DNA from: QYQD01 sp040755415 | GTDB taxonomy: Bacteria; Desulfobacterota; QYQD01 | Assembly (NCBI GenBank): GCA_040755415.1 | Contig: JBFMAZ010000026.1 | Coordinates: 6,222-70,221, forward strand | Direction: 5' to 3' | DNA: 64,000 nt | Part shown: piece by piece, positions 16,067 to 25,317 of the stretch | Layout: the number at the start of each line of letters is the position of its first letter | How positions within the stretch are numbered: the stretch's first letter is position 1 | Translations under genes and position numbers: made by a program | Notes under the pieces: generated by a model | What the model was told of the DNA's origin: nothing | What the model saw: the letters and a program-made list of their open reading frames with translations, nothing else | Database searches by the model: none

Positions 16067-17797
16067 ATGGTCTTGGAAAAGATATGGCATAAACATGATC
16101 CAGATTTATTAGCGTTGCAAAAGTTGCAGAGAGAGACAAATCTGCATCCCCTGATAGCGCTTTTTCTCTGTAATCGTGGCATAAAGGATACAGTCGAGGC
16201 GCACAGCTTCTTGCATTCCTCCCTTAAAGACCTTCCCTCACCCTTCTTGCTCAAGGATATGGATAAGGCGGCGCACCGCCTGGCCGATGCAGTACGTCGC
16301 CATAAAAAGATCCTGATCTATGGCGATTATGATGCAGACGGGGTCACGGCTACTGCTGTCCTGTGGCTTTTTCTAAAGAGAATAGGGGCTGCTGTCTCTT
16401 ATTACATACCAGACCGAATCCGTGAGGGTTATGGTCTTAGATCAGAGATATTAAAGCGTTTTCTGGATGATAAACCGGATTTACTTGTTACCGTGGATTG
16501 CGGTATCTCCAACCATGAAGCCGTTGCCTACGCCAATGAGCAGGGCATAGAGGTCATTATTACCGATCATCACTGTGTGCCGGATGTGCTTCCCCCGGCC
16601 CTGGCTGCGGTCGATCCGAAGCAGCCAGGATGTAACTATCCAGATAAAGAACTGGCCGGTGTGGGTGTGGCCTTTAACCTGGTTATGGCCTTGAGGCGAG
16701 TCCTGTTTCACGGATCCATGGCCGGCGAGTGGTCGGGCCGGGAGCGCCCCAACCTCAAAGAGTACTTAGATCTGGTAGCTATCGGGACCATAGCCGATAT
16801 GGTCCCTTTACGGAATGTAAACAGGATACTGGTCAAAGAGGGGTTGAAGATCATTGACAGGGCCACGCGGCCCGGGATTGTCGCTCTAAAGGCGGTTAGT
16901 TCGGTCAATACTACAAGAGCCTCATCCTACGATATAGGTTTTCGGCTTGCTCCCCGGTTAAACGCCGCTGGCAGAATGGATTCCGCTGACGATGCCTTTG
17001 CCTTGCTGGTGACGGAAGATAGCGGCCGGGCCGAACTTATCGCCGCTCGTTTAGACCAGGCTAACCGCAGACGCCAGGCCGCAGAAGAAGATATACTCAT
17101 GGAACTTGCCGGCTATATTACGAAAGAGGTGTTGCGGACGGAAAAGGCCCTGGTCTATGCCTCACCGCACTGGCATAGAGGGGTGCTTGGCATCGTAGCT
17201 TCACGCCTGGCAGCGAAATATGCCCGGCCTGCCATACTCTTTTCTCTGGAAGATGGAAAGGCCCAGGGATCGGGCCGGAGTGCCGCAGGTCTTGACCTTT
17301 ATGAATTACTGACTAAATGTCGTGAGCTGTTGGAGGATTTTGGCGGCCATAAGGAAGCGGCCGGATTATCGCTACGCGAGGAAGATCTGCCTTTGTTCAA
17401 GGAGGTTTTTCAAGCTGCGGTGTCTGATAAAGTAACCACGGAGGACCTCGTTCCCAGACTATGGCTGGAAGGCAGCGTTCAGTTGTCAATTCTACGTGAA
17501 AAATCCTTTCTCAGTGATTTTTACCTGTTGTCGCCCTTTGGGATGGGGAACCCGAATCCTCTTTTGGACACCTCACCCGTCAAGATTATAGAGCAGCGGT
17601 TAATCGGCGAAAAGCACGTAAAATTAAGAGTGCACCAGGACGGGCGGGTATGGGAGGCTATGGGTTTTAATATGGACCCCCTGCCTGATGCGGAATTGCT
17701 GGAAGCGGCCTTAGTCTTTGCCCTGGATACCAATACCTATCAGGGACGGGAATTCCTGCAATTGCGAGTGGTGGATTTAAAAGTAATAGGGACTTAG
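16067..17797 (+). CDS. recJ: single-stranded-DNA-specific exonuclease RecJ
   Basis: RecJ degrades single-stranded DNA 5' to 3' in recombination and mismatch repair. The 576 residues contain the DHH-family metal motifs: GDYDADGVTA (around residue 85), DCGIS and ITDHHCVPD, then DHHA1 with the late GSGRSAAGLDLYELL and FGGHKEAAGL segments, and a C-terminal OB-fold. Length and order are standard. The ATG start has a purine-rich GGGG/AGGG stretch upstream. No neighbours share its function. Confidence 0.95.
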   Translation: MVLEKIWHKHDPDLLALQKLQRETNLHPLIALFLCNRGIKDTVEAHSFLHSSLKDLPSPFLLKDMDKAAHRLADAVRRHKKILIYGDYDADGVTATAVLWLFLKRIGAAVSYYIPDRIREGYGLRSEILKRFLDDKPDLLVTVDCGISNHEAVAYANEQGIEVIITDHHCVPDVLPPALAAVDPKQPGCNYPDKELAGVGVAFNLVMALRRVLFHGSMAGEWSGRERPNLKEYLDLVAIGTIADMVPLRNVNRILVKEGLKIIDRATRPGIVALKAVSSVNTTRASSYDIGFRLAPRLNAAGRMDSADDAFALLVTEDSGRAELIAARLDQANRRRQAAEEDILMELAGYITKEVLRTEKALVYASPHWHRGVLGIVASRLAAKYARPAILFSLEDGKAQGSGRSAAGLDLYELLTKCRELLEDFGGHKEAAGLSLREEDLPLFKEVFQAAVSDKVTTEDLVPRLWLEGSVQLSILREKSFLSDFYLLSPFGMGNPNPLLDTSPVKIIEQRLIGEKHVKLRVHQDGRVWEAMGFNMDPLPDAELLEAALVFALDTNTYQGREFLQLRVVDLKVIGT

Positions 17798-17825
17798 CCA
17801 CAAATGCGCTGAGCACGCAGGGTAT

Positions 17826-18040
17826 TAATAAGTTCAAATTTCAAAGCTCAAAGTTCAAATCAATGACAAATCCCAAAGGCCAAAACATCACTGGTCACTG
17901 GTCATTAGTCATTGGTTAAGTCGGGAGAAAGATAGACCCCTTTTACCAGTGACAAATGACTATTGACTAATGACTTCTACTTTGGTCATTTGAGCTTCAT
18001 TTGAACTTTGGATTTTGACATTTGGAATTCGCGCAAAGCG
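17826..18040. repeat. imperfect long inverted repeat, family 1 copy B
   Basis: The 321-bp gap between recJ and the first M16 gene is mostly one imperfect hairpin. The arms contain AAGTTCAAATCAATGACAAA-type and TTTGAACTTTGGATTTTGAC-type sequence. The inner part has ACTGGTCATTAGTCATTGG facing GACTATTGACTAATGAC. It is related to the copies at 2263-2430 and 61262-61505. Confidence 0.75.
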
Positions 18041-18118
18041 CTTTTGGTTGCGGCGTCGCCGCGCTGTGAACTCTGAGCCGAATTTTGACAGTGCTATCAT
18101 TGACGGAGGGATTTTAAA

Positions 18119-19411
18119 ATGGGGTTGCCGGTCTCGGAAACTATTTTAGATAATGGGCTAAATGTCCTACTTCTCGAAAACCATAAGGCCCCGGTAGTCA
18201 GTTTGCAGGTGTGGTACCGGGTGGGATCACGCAATGAGCGTCTGGGTAAGACCGGGATTTCGCACCTTACTGAGCACCTTATGTTTCGCGGTACTAAAAA
18301 ATACGGGCCTAAGGAGTTTTCCCGCCTGGTTAAGAGAAATGGGGGGAATGAGAACGCCTTTACCTCCCAGGACTATACAGCTTACTTTGAGAATATAGCC
18401 GGGGACCGCCTGGAGATACTCCTTGACCTGGAGTCTGATCGCATGACTAATCTGGCCGTTGATAAGCAGGCCTTCCTCACGGAGCGGGATATAGTAATGG
18501 AAGAGCGTCGCCTGCGGACCGAGGATGATCCGGTCTCCTCCCTCTTTGAAGAAATGGATTCTGCCGCCTTCCGCACCCATCCATACATGTGGCCGGTAAT
18601 AGGCTGGATGGGGGATATTGGTCAGACCGCTTATGAAGACTTTATGGATTATTACCGGCTGCATTACAGACCGAACCGGGCCACTGTCATTGCCGTCGGC
18701 GACATAGAAAAAGAGAAGCTATTATCGAAGATTAAGAAATATTTTGGCCGTATCAAACCCGGGCCGGAGCCACCTCCGGTTGTATGTGATGAGCCGCCCC
18801 AGAGAGGAGAAAGAAGATTCTACCTGAAGCGGGAGGCCCAACTCTCTTATCTCCTTATGAGCTTCCATACCCCTAATCTCAGGCATGAAGACAACTTTGC
18901 CCTGGAGCTTCTGGTCCTTATTCTGGGCCAAGGCAAGAGTTCGCGACTTTATCGCCGTCTCGTACGCGAGAAACAGTTAGCCCTGGACATCAATGTCAAT
19001 TATCCCCGGCTATCGCATGATCCCAATCTTTGCCACATCTTTGCGCCCATAATGCCTGGTAAGACGGCTGAGGCAGTAGAAGAGGAGATTGAAGCGGAAC
19101 TGGAAAAGATAAAAAGGCAAGGCGTGACGGAAGAGGAGCTGCAAAAGGCCAAAAATATGTCCGAAGCGGCCTTTGTGTTCCATCAGGATTCGTTTTTTTA
19201 CCAGGGAATGTTGCTGGGCATCTATCATACGGTGAGTAACTGGCGGGATCTGTATGCCTATCTGTCCGGTATCGCAAAAGTTACTACTTCCGATATAAAA
19301 AAGGTGGCCAATACCTATTTTCATAAGGATAAAAAGAACGTAGGAGTTTTAATCCCGGTATCGCCGGGTTTATCCGGCGTGTCCGGGAAGAAAAGCTCTC
19401 AGCTTTCTTAA
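18119..19411 (+). CDS. M16 family zinc metalloprotease (catalytic subunit)
   Basis: A 430-residue M16B (pitrilysin/processing-peptidase-like) protease. The inverted zinc motif HXXEH is intact in GISHLTEHLMFRGT (around residues 49-53), with the downstream glutamate supplied by ERDIVMEERRLRTED. No signal peptide is evident, so it is predicted cytoplasmic. The ATG at 18119 follows GGAGGG. The next gene encodes an M16 paralogue lacking the zinc motif, matching the known heterodimeric M16B arrangement in which the second subunit supplies the R/Y pair for substrate closure. Confidence 0.92.
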   Translation: MGLPVSETILDNGLNVLLLENHKAPVVSLQVWYRVGSRNERLGKTGISHLTEHLMFRGTKKYGPKEFSRLVKRNGGNENAFTSQDYTAYFENIAGDRLEILLDLESDRMTNLAVDKQAFLTERDIVMEERRLRTEDDPVSSLFEEMDSAAFRTHPYMWPVIGWMGDIGQTAYEDFMDYYRLHYRPNRATVIAVGDIEKEKLLSKIKKYFGRIKPGPEPPPVVCDEPPQRGERRFYLKREAQLSYLLMSFHTPNLRHEDNFALELLVLILGQGKSSRLYRRLVREKQLALDINVNYPRLSHDPNLCHIFAPIMPGKTAEAVEEEIEAELEKIKRQGVTEEELQKAKNMSEAAFVFHQDSFFYQGMLLGIYHTVSNWRDLYAYLSGIAKVTTSDIKKVANTYFHKDKKNVGVLIPVSPGLSGVSGKKSSQLS

Positions 19412-19504
19412 TTTCAAATTTGAGATTTGAAATTTGAAATCTCTTTTTTGCTGATGGCTGCGCGCTGAGAGCTCCATCCGAAAACTAAAAAGGAGTCCTG
19501 TTTC

Positions 19505-20791
19505 ATGCCTAAAAAAACGGTGTCCTCCAGAAGTGCGTTCGCTAGGCGCATTGTCCTGCCAAACGGGACGGTCGTCCTGCTCAAGGAGGTTAAGGCCCTT
19601 CCGTCAGTATACATGCATTTGGTCATTGAGGCCGGTTCCCTGCTTGATCCCAGGAGCCGGGAAGGACTGGCGGCCCTTACTGCTGAGAGTCTTTTAACCG
19701 GCACCCGCCGCCGCACGGCTGCCCAGATCAGTGAAGAGATAGAGTTTACGGGTGGAGCGCTGGTAGTCCAGCCTAAAAAAGATTATACCTCTATTACCCT
19801 GAATGTCTTGAAGAAGGCCCTGCCTACCGGTTTGGAGATTCTGTCCGATGTCCTTACCCAGCCGGCCTTCAGGCCAAAAGAAGTAGCCAAAAAGAAGGAA
19901 GAATTCAAGGCGCGTATCCATAAGGAAGAGGAGGATCCGGGTACGCTTGCTCACAAGACCTTTCTGGCGGAGCTATTTAATAAGCGTCTTTATGGGCAGC
20001 CGCTGCTGGGAACAGAGAAATCTATATCCGGTCTGACCAAAAATGATTTGATGAGTTTCTACCAGGAGCGATTATCTTATTCCCGGGTCATCTGTGCTGT
20101 GGTCGGCCAGATCACAGAAAGAGAGTTTATGCCTTTATGGGAAAGATATCTGGGGTCCTGGCCGGAGGCCGTCATCGAAACCCCGATTCATATCCCTTCA
20201 GATAGCAAAGGGGGAAGCGGCCGCATAAAAAAGATCGATCGTGATCTTACCCAGGCCAATGTTGTCCTTGGCCACAGAGGCATCCCGCGCAGCCATCCCG
20301 ACTATTACGCCGTCTTTATCATGAACTACATCCTGGGGGGCGGCGGATTTCGTTCTCGCCTGATGGACAATATCCGGGAAGAAAAGGGGCTGGCCTACAG
20401 CATCTATAGCGCGTTTGTTTCAAGCAGGTACGCCGGCTATTTCCAGGCCGTAGTAGAGACCAGGAATGCGACGGCCGGCGTGGCTATAGATGAGATTCTC
20501 AAGGAAATGGAACGAATCAGGGTAAACGGTGTATCTGATGAAGAACTGAACGAGGCTAAATTGTACCTTACTGGCAGCTTTCCCTTAAAGATGGACACAA
20601 ATGCCAAGATTGCCGGGCTCTTAACCGATATGGAGTTCTACAACCTGGGTCTCGATTACCCGACACGTTACCCGGAGATTATAAATGCAGTAACCAAAGA
20701 TCAAGTGGCGGATGCTGCCAAGAAGTATCTCTATCCAAGGAATTATACCCTGGTCATCGTAGGCAAGCAAAAAGAGATAAGATGGCCGTGA
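19505..20791 (+). CDS. M16 family protein lacking the zinc motif (partner subunit)
   Basis: A 428-residue M16B homologue. At the place where HXXEH should be it reads EGLAALTAESLL, so it cannot bind zinc. The C-terminal half retains FRSRLMDNIREEKGLAYSIY, which holds the conserved Arg and Tyr used in trans by active partners. It starts at ATG with AGGAG upstream, 93 bp after the catalytic subunit and in the same direction. It very likely forms a heterodimer with it. The substrate is unknown. Confidence 0.9.
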   Translation: MPKKTVSSRSAFARRIVLPNGTVVLLKEVKALPSVYMHLVIEAGSLLDPRSREGLAALTAESLLTGTRRRTAAQISEEIEFTGGALVVQPKKDYTSITLNVLKKALPTGLEILSDVLTQPAFRPKEVAKKKEEFKARIHKEEEDPGTLAHKTFLAELFNKRLYGQPLLGTEKSISGLTKNDLMSFYQERLSYSRVICAVVGQITEREFMPLWERYLGSWPEAVIETPIHIPSDSKGGSGRIKKIDRDLTQANVVLGHRGIPRSHPDYYAVFIMNYILGGGGFRSRLMDNIREEKGLAYSIYSAFVSSRYAGYFQAVVETRNATAGVAIDEILKEMERIRVNGVSDEELNEAKLYLTGSFPLKMDTNAKIAGLLTDMEFYNLGLDYPTRYPEIINAVTKDQVADAAKKYLYPRNYTLVIVGKQKEIRWP

Positions 20792-20814
20792 TGATTGACT
20801 CCGGGGCCGGCAGG

Positions 20815-21948
20815 CTATTTAGATATGGTCCTTCCAAACCACCATCTGGAAAACCCGAAAAGTAATATCCCCATAAGCATTATTCCTACTATATCCTGCC
20901 AGACATATGCAATTCCATTACCTTTAAAGAGAACGCTATAGCCGAAGTCTATGAAATATCTCATCGGGGATATGTGGCTTGCCCATTGCATCCATGGGGC
21001 CATAGCCTCCGGCGGTGTCCATGCACCCGAGAGAAATAGCATGGGCGCTAAAATAAGTAGCATTATCATCATTGCCTGTGCAAGATTTCTGGCCACAACT
21101 GCAATAGCAATGCCGAGACTAGACATGGTGAAGACATAAATAGCGGCAATACTGTAAAAAAGGAATAAACTTCCCCTTATGGGAACTCCGAAAGCAGGTT
21201 TCAATACAAGAAAGATACTTAAGAAGGAAAGGGACAAAACTATTATTATTGTGGGTATAATCTTTGCCATAAATATCTCTCCGGGTCTTAAAGGGCTTGC
21301 CAGTAATTGTTCAAGGGTGCCGTATTCTTTTTCCCTTACCATAGCTGCTGCTGTTAAGAGGAGGGATACCATGGTAAACATATTGAGCAATTCAAGCAGG
21401 CTCGTAAACCACGAGCTCAGTATATTGGGATTGAATTCGACCCTCAACCGTTCATCTATTAGGGGCAGATTCTCAAAGGTTGATCTTGTAACCATTCCTT
21501 GTTTTTCAAGCACCTCAATTGAATAACTGCTAGCAATCTGGGCCACATATGCAATGGCTATGGTAGCAGACATGGATATGGTGCCATCTGTAATGACCTG
21601 AATCTTTGCCTCTGTATTTCCTGATACCTTACGCTGGAAGTCAGGTGGTATAACTACTGCCATGGATGCCTTTCCACTGTCAAGCCACTGGGTTATCTCC
21701 TCCTCTCTGTGGAGATAGGCCAATACCTTGAAATAGGGCATACGGAAACGACTCACGAGTTCCCTGCTTAAGGGGCCTTTATCTATGTCATAGATGACCG
21801 TGGGAAATCTTTCCACCTCCATGGACATGCCGTGTCCTGCAGTGTAGATTGCTCCGGTGAATGCCCATGCCAATATGAAGAGAAGGGCCTTATCCCTCAA
21901 AATCTGTGAGAACTCCTTACGTGTCAAGGATAACATCCTTTTCCACAT
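20815..21948 (-). CDS. ABC-2 type transporter permease (YbhR-like)
   Basis: A 377-residue inner-membrane permease of the ABC-2 family. It has one N-terminal membrane segment, a large periplasmic domain (roughly residues 45-165), and about five C-terminal membrane segments including the conserved REKEYGTLEQLLASPLRP loop. I place the start at the ATG at 21948, which overlaps the stop of the upstream permease in a TAATG junction with GAGG ahead. A longer frame adding 27 residues is possible but has no ribosome-binding site. It is the last gene of the HlyD-ATPase-permease-permease exporter. Confidence 0.9.
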   Translation of the reverse strand: MWKRMLSLTRKEFSQILRDKALLFILAWAFTGAIYTAGHGMSMEVERFPTVIYDIDKGPLSRELVSRFRMPYFKVLAYLHREEEITQWLDSGKASMAVVIPPDFQRKVSGNTEAKIQVITDGTISMSATIAIAYVAQIASSYSIEVLEKQGMVTRSTFENLPLIDERLRVEFNPNILSSWFTSLLELLNMFTMVSLLLTAAAMVREKEYGTLEQLLASPLRPGEIFMAKIIPTIIIVLSLSFLSIFLVLKPAFGVPIRGSLFLFYSIAAIYVFTMSSLGIAIAVVARNLAQAMMIMLLILAPMLFLSGAWTPPEAMAPWMQWASHISPMRYFIDFGYSVLFKGNGIAYVWQDIVGIMLMGILLFGFSRWWFGRTISK

Positions 21949-23081
21949 TAGCCTGTCCTCTTTCTGAAAGAAAATATGGCAATGCCATATACAATGGAGG
22001 CATAAATGGTGAGGGTAATTAAATCCCACAGATAGTAGTCAAATCCTAATCCTTTCAGGTATATACCCCTTACCATTCCCATGAAATATGTGGCAGGTAT
22101 AAAACGGCTCACAATCTGTCCCGTAACGTCCTGGCTCGTTATGGGCGACATAAAGCCTGAATATAAAAAGGCGGGTACCATGGTGCCTAAAAATGTGATA
22201 AGCATTGCAGCAATCTGTGTACGGGAAATTATAGATATGAGGAGACCTATTCCTATCGTGCAGGCGATGTATAACAATGCCCCCATGGTAAGAAGAAGGA
22301 AACTGCCGATAAATTTTACCTTAAATAACATCACGCTCATCAGGAAGATGAAGACATAATCAATGAAGGCAACTCCAATATAAGGAATAGCCTTGCCCGC
22401 TACTACCTCCCAGGGTTTCACAGGAGAGCAATAGATGTTAAAAATTGTCCCGCTTTCCTTTTCCCTCACAACCACAAGTGCAGCGAGGAGGGCGGGATAG
22501 AACATGAGTGTGGTGACAAGAAGTCCGGGAATAATAAAATTCTTGCTTTCCAGAGATGGGTTATACCACGCCCTTCCTTCCACAGAGATTGGGAATACGG
22601 TAGCTGCTGTTTGACCTCTTGATGTCAGGTAATTGGTAACCATTATTTGATTAAATTGAGCATTTATGGCGGCAACATAGCCTTTGACCACTTCTGCACG
22701 CATGGGGAAGGAGCCATCCACAAGAAACTGAATCTGTGCAAGCTTGCCTTCGTGGAGTCTTCTTGAAAAATCAGGCGGGATCACAACAACAACTCTGACT
22801 TTCCCCGAACGGATTGCATAATCTATTTCTCTATAATTCTTTGCCATGCCAGTATTCCTGAAATACTCGGAGTTTGTGAATGAGTGAATGTATTCACGGC
22901 TTAAAGGGGAATGATCCTGGTCATAGAAAAGCACAGGGATGTTCTTCACATCCATTATGAGTCCATATCCAAAAAGGAGCTTTAGCAGAAGTGGTACTAT
23001 GAGGGCCAATCCGAGATAGACAGGGTCCCTTATCAACTCCCTCGTCTCCTTTCTGATTATTGCATATATACGGCTATGCAT
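21948..23081 (-). CDS. ABC-2 type transporter permease (YbhS-like)
   Basis: A 377-residue paralogue of the following permease, with the same layout: one N-terminal helix (LALIVPLLLKLLFGYG), a periplasmic domain with YDQDHSPLSREYI, and a C-terminal membrane bundle preceded by VVREKESGTIFNIYCSPVKP. It overlaps the ATPase gene by 8 bp and the downstream permease by 1 bp. The two permeases presumably form the heterodimeric channel of the exporter. Confidence 0.92.
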   Translation of the reverse strand: MHSRIYAIIRKETRELIRDPVYLGLALIVPLLLKLLFGYGLIMDVKNIPVLFYDQDHSPLSREYIHSFTNSEYFRNTGMAKNYREIDYAIRSGKVRVVVVIPPDFSRRLHEGKLAQIQFLVDGSFPMRAEVVKGYVAAINAQFNQIMVTNYLTSRGQTAATVFPISVEGRAWYNPSLESKNFIIPGLLVTTLMFYPALLAALVVVREKESGTIFNIYCSPVKPWEVVAGKAIPYIGVAFIDYVFIFLMSVMLFKVKFIGSFLLLTMGALLYIACTIGIGLLISIISRTQIAAMLITFLGTMVPAFLYSGFMSPITSQDVTGQIVSRFIPATYFMGMVRGIYLKGLGFDYYLWDLITLTIYASIVYGIAIFSFRKRTG

Positions 23082-25317
23082 GGATCTCCCCTGCAGCCAT
23101 TATGTGGTCCACAAATGTCTCCTGCATCAGGAGCGGTTGGAGACCGGTCTCAACATCTGTTATCCCTGCATCACTCAAATATTCGAGAACCTTTTCTCTG
23201 TCGGATTCGGGGTTAAATGTTCTTAGGTGAATGCGGCTTCCGTAAAGCGTGGCGTTTGGAAAGATGTTGATTATTAAATCAAAGGCCCTGCGGAAATCAG
23301 AGGTTCTGATGGACAACAGGTTTCCTGACCTTTTTTCTGATGTCTCTTTTAATTCAGAAGGAGTTCCGATAGCAATGAGTCTTCCCTGATGCATTAGAGC
23401 GAGCCGGTCGCAATGCTCTGCTTCATCCATGTAGTGAGTGGACACTATTACCGTAACCCCTGACTCCCTCGAAAGGCTGTAAATTATCTCCCAGAAGGAA
23501 CGCCTTGCCACAGGATCAACACCCGATGTGGGTTCATCCAGGAACAAAACAGGAGGTTCATGGAGTAATGCGCAGGCAAGGGCTAATCTCTGCTTCATCC
23601 CGAGGGGAAGGTCACGGGCCAGGCGGTCTTCCAGACCTGACAATCCCAGCGGTTCCATGACTTTTTCAAAATCCTTATTTTTAACGCTATACAGGCCAGC
23701 ATAAAGTCTCAGGTTTTCTAAAACAGTAAGGTCCCGGTAAAGGGAAAAACGCTGGGACATATAGCCCACATTGGCCCAGACCTGGCGGCGCTGGGTTAAA
23801 ATATCAAGGCCAGCCACCTGCACAGAACCTTCGCTGGGCTCAAGGAGTCCACACAGCATTTTTATAAAGGTAGTTTTTCCTGCTCCATTGGGACCAAGGA
23901 GTCCAAAGACCTCGCCTCTGTTTACGGTGAGGTTAACATTATCAACGGCCACAAAGGCATTAAAACGGCGGGTCACGGACTCGCATTGGATAATGATATT
24001 CTTTGTTTGAACACCCTCCCCCTCGCCCCCTCCCATCAAGGGAGGGGGGATTTTGGCGGGATATTCTCCTGTAAAGGGAGAGGTAGTAGCAGTTTTCGTA
24101 TCCTTTAAAGGAAGGGGGAGCTCCCTCTCCCCTTGCGGGAGAGGGTTAGGGTGAGGGGTTGCTTTCCTTGAAATAATCTGGACAAAAACATCTTCAAGTC
24201 CAGCCTCATAAGATGTAATAGATCCCACTTCAATACCATTTTCCAAGAGATAGGACAGAAGTTCTTCTTCTTGTACCTTTAGCCGGAGGCGTATCTCACT
24301 TCCAAAGACACTGGCTGATTCAACACCTTGCCATGCCCTCAGCAGTCTTAATGCCTCCCATTGTGGCCGTGCCACAAGGGTAAAGGATCGTCCTGTGAGT
24401 TTTCTCCTCAGGGAATCAGGTGTTCCCTGTTCTATTATGCGGCCGTCATGCATCAGCGCCACCCTATGGCAGCGTTCTGCCTCATCCATATAGGCCGTAG
24501 TAAGGAGCACGGTAACCTGGCGCTGCTGCACAATACGGTGAATAATCTTCCAGAAGTCCTGTCGCGAGATAGGGTCAACCCCTGTTGTTGGCTCATCAAG
24601 AAGCAAAATATCAGGCAGATGAATTAGAGTGCAGATAAGGGCAAGCTTCTGGCGCATACCGCCTGAAAGGTAGCGAGCCAGTCTGTCGAGAAACGGTGAA
24701 AGGCGTGTCATATCCAGGAGTTCTTTCCTGTTATGCAGATATACATCTGCGGGTATTTGCCGAAGGTCCCTGAAAAACGCTATGTTTTCGGCTGCAGAAA
24801 GGTTGTCATAGAGATTCAGACCAAGCCCCTGGGGCATGTATCCCACGATGCCTTTTATCCCCTCCGGGTTAGAAATAACATCCACACCCGCTACAGTTGC
24901 CTGCCCCCTACTTGCTGAAAGCACGCCTGCCAGTATCTGAATTATGCTGGTCTTGCCTGCCCCGTCAGGGCCGATAAGTCCAAATATCTCTCCGCGGTTA
25001 ACAATAAACGATACATCACATATCGCCTCAACAACTCTTTTCCTGCGTCCGTAATGTTTGCAGAGATTTTCCACCTTTATGACTGGCGATAAAGATTTCC
25101 CCTCACCCTTTCCCTCTCCCACCAGGGGAGAGGGTATGGTGTGGTGAGACTTTCCCTGCAGGGGGGAGGGTATGTTGGTGGGGAACTCTCCCATACTTCC
25201 CCCGCGCCCCATCCCGCAAGGATAGGGAGAAATTCCAGTTGCTCCCCAAAGCCCCCTCTCCCTTGACGGGAGAGGGTCAGGGTGAGGGTGCTGAATTTTT
25301 ATCTCGGCATTATCCAC
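23074..25317 (-). CDS. tandem ABC ATPase of an ABC-2 exporter (YbhF-like)
   Basis: Two ABC ATPase domains are fused in one 747-residue protein, as in YbhF. The first has Walker A GPDGAGKTS (~116-124), signature YLSGGMRQK and Walker B LLLDEPTTGVDP. The second has GPNGAGKTT, signature DLPLGMKQR (SGG replaced by LGM) and LFLDEPTSGVDP. The N-terminal ~70 residues and the ~50-residue linker between domains are Pro/Gly/Glu-rich and are encoded by intergenic-type repeats at 25089-25293 and 24005-24165. The start appears to be GTG, overlapping the HlyD gene by 19 bp. Aside from the repeat-derived parts the catalytic motifs look functional. Confidence 0.92.
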   Translation of the reverse strand: MDNAEIKIQHPHPDPLPSRERGLWGATGISPYPCGMGRGGSMGEFPTNIPSPLQGKSHHTIPSPLVGEGKGEGKSLSPVIKVENLCKHYGRRKRVVEAICDVSFIVNRGEIFGLIGPDGAGKTSIIQILAGVLSASRGQATVAGVDVISNPEGIKGIVGYMPQGLGLNLYDNLSAAENIAFFRDLRQIPADVYLHNRKELLDMTRLSPFLDRLARYLSGGMRQKLALICTLIHLPDILLLDEPTTGVDPISRQDFWKIIHRIVQQRQVTVLLTTAYMDEAERCHRVALMHDGRIIEQGTPDSLRRKLTGRSFTLVARPQWEALRLLRAWQGVESASVFGSEIRLRLKVQEEELLSYLLENGIEVGSITSYEAGLEDVFVQIISRKATPHPNPLPQGERELPLPLKDTKTATTSPFTGEYPAKIPPPLMGGGEGEGVQTKNIIIQCESVTRRFNAFVAVDNVNLTVNRGEVFGLLGPNGAGKTTFIKMLCGLLEPSEGSVQVAGLDILTQRRQVWANVGYMSQRFSLYRDLTVLENLRLYAGLYSVKNKDFEKVMEPLGLSGLEDRLARDLPLGMKQRLALACALLHEPPVLFLDEPTSGVDPVARRSFWEIIYSLSRESGVTVIVSTHYMDEAEHCDRLALMHQGRLIAIGTPSELKETSEKRSGNLLSIRTSDFRRAFDLIINIFPNATLYGSRIHLRTFNPESDREKVLEYLSDAGITDVETGLQPLLMQETFVDHIMAAGEIHA
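24005..24165. repeat. intergenic-type repeat read in frame between two ABC domains
   Basis: It contains palindromic units such as CCCTCCCATCAAGGGAGGGG and CTCTCCCCTTGCGGGAGAGG followed by GTTAGGGTGAGGGG. The same unit types occur in non-coding DNA at 8240-8262 and 58357-58470. Here they are translated as a linker rich in PLPQGERE and PPPLMGGGEGEG. Confidence 0.8.
25089..25293. repeat. intergenic-type repeats read in frame at the ATPase N terminus
   Basis: Several units of the CCCTCTCC/GGAGAGGG type, including CTCTCCCTTGACGGGAGAGG plus GTCAGGGTGAGGG. They encode the N-terminal extension (residues ~9-76) ahead of the first ABC domain. Confidence 0.8.
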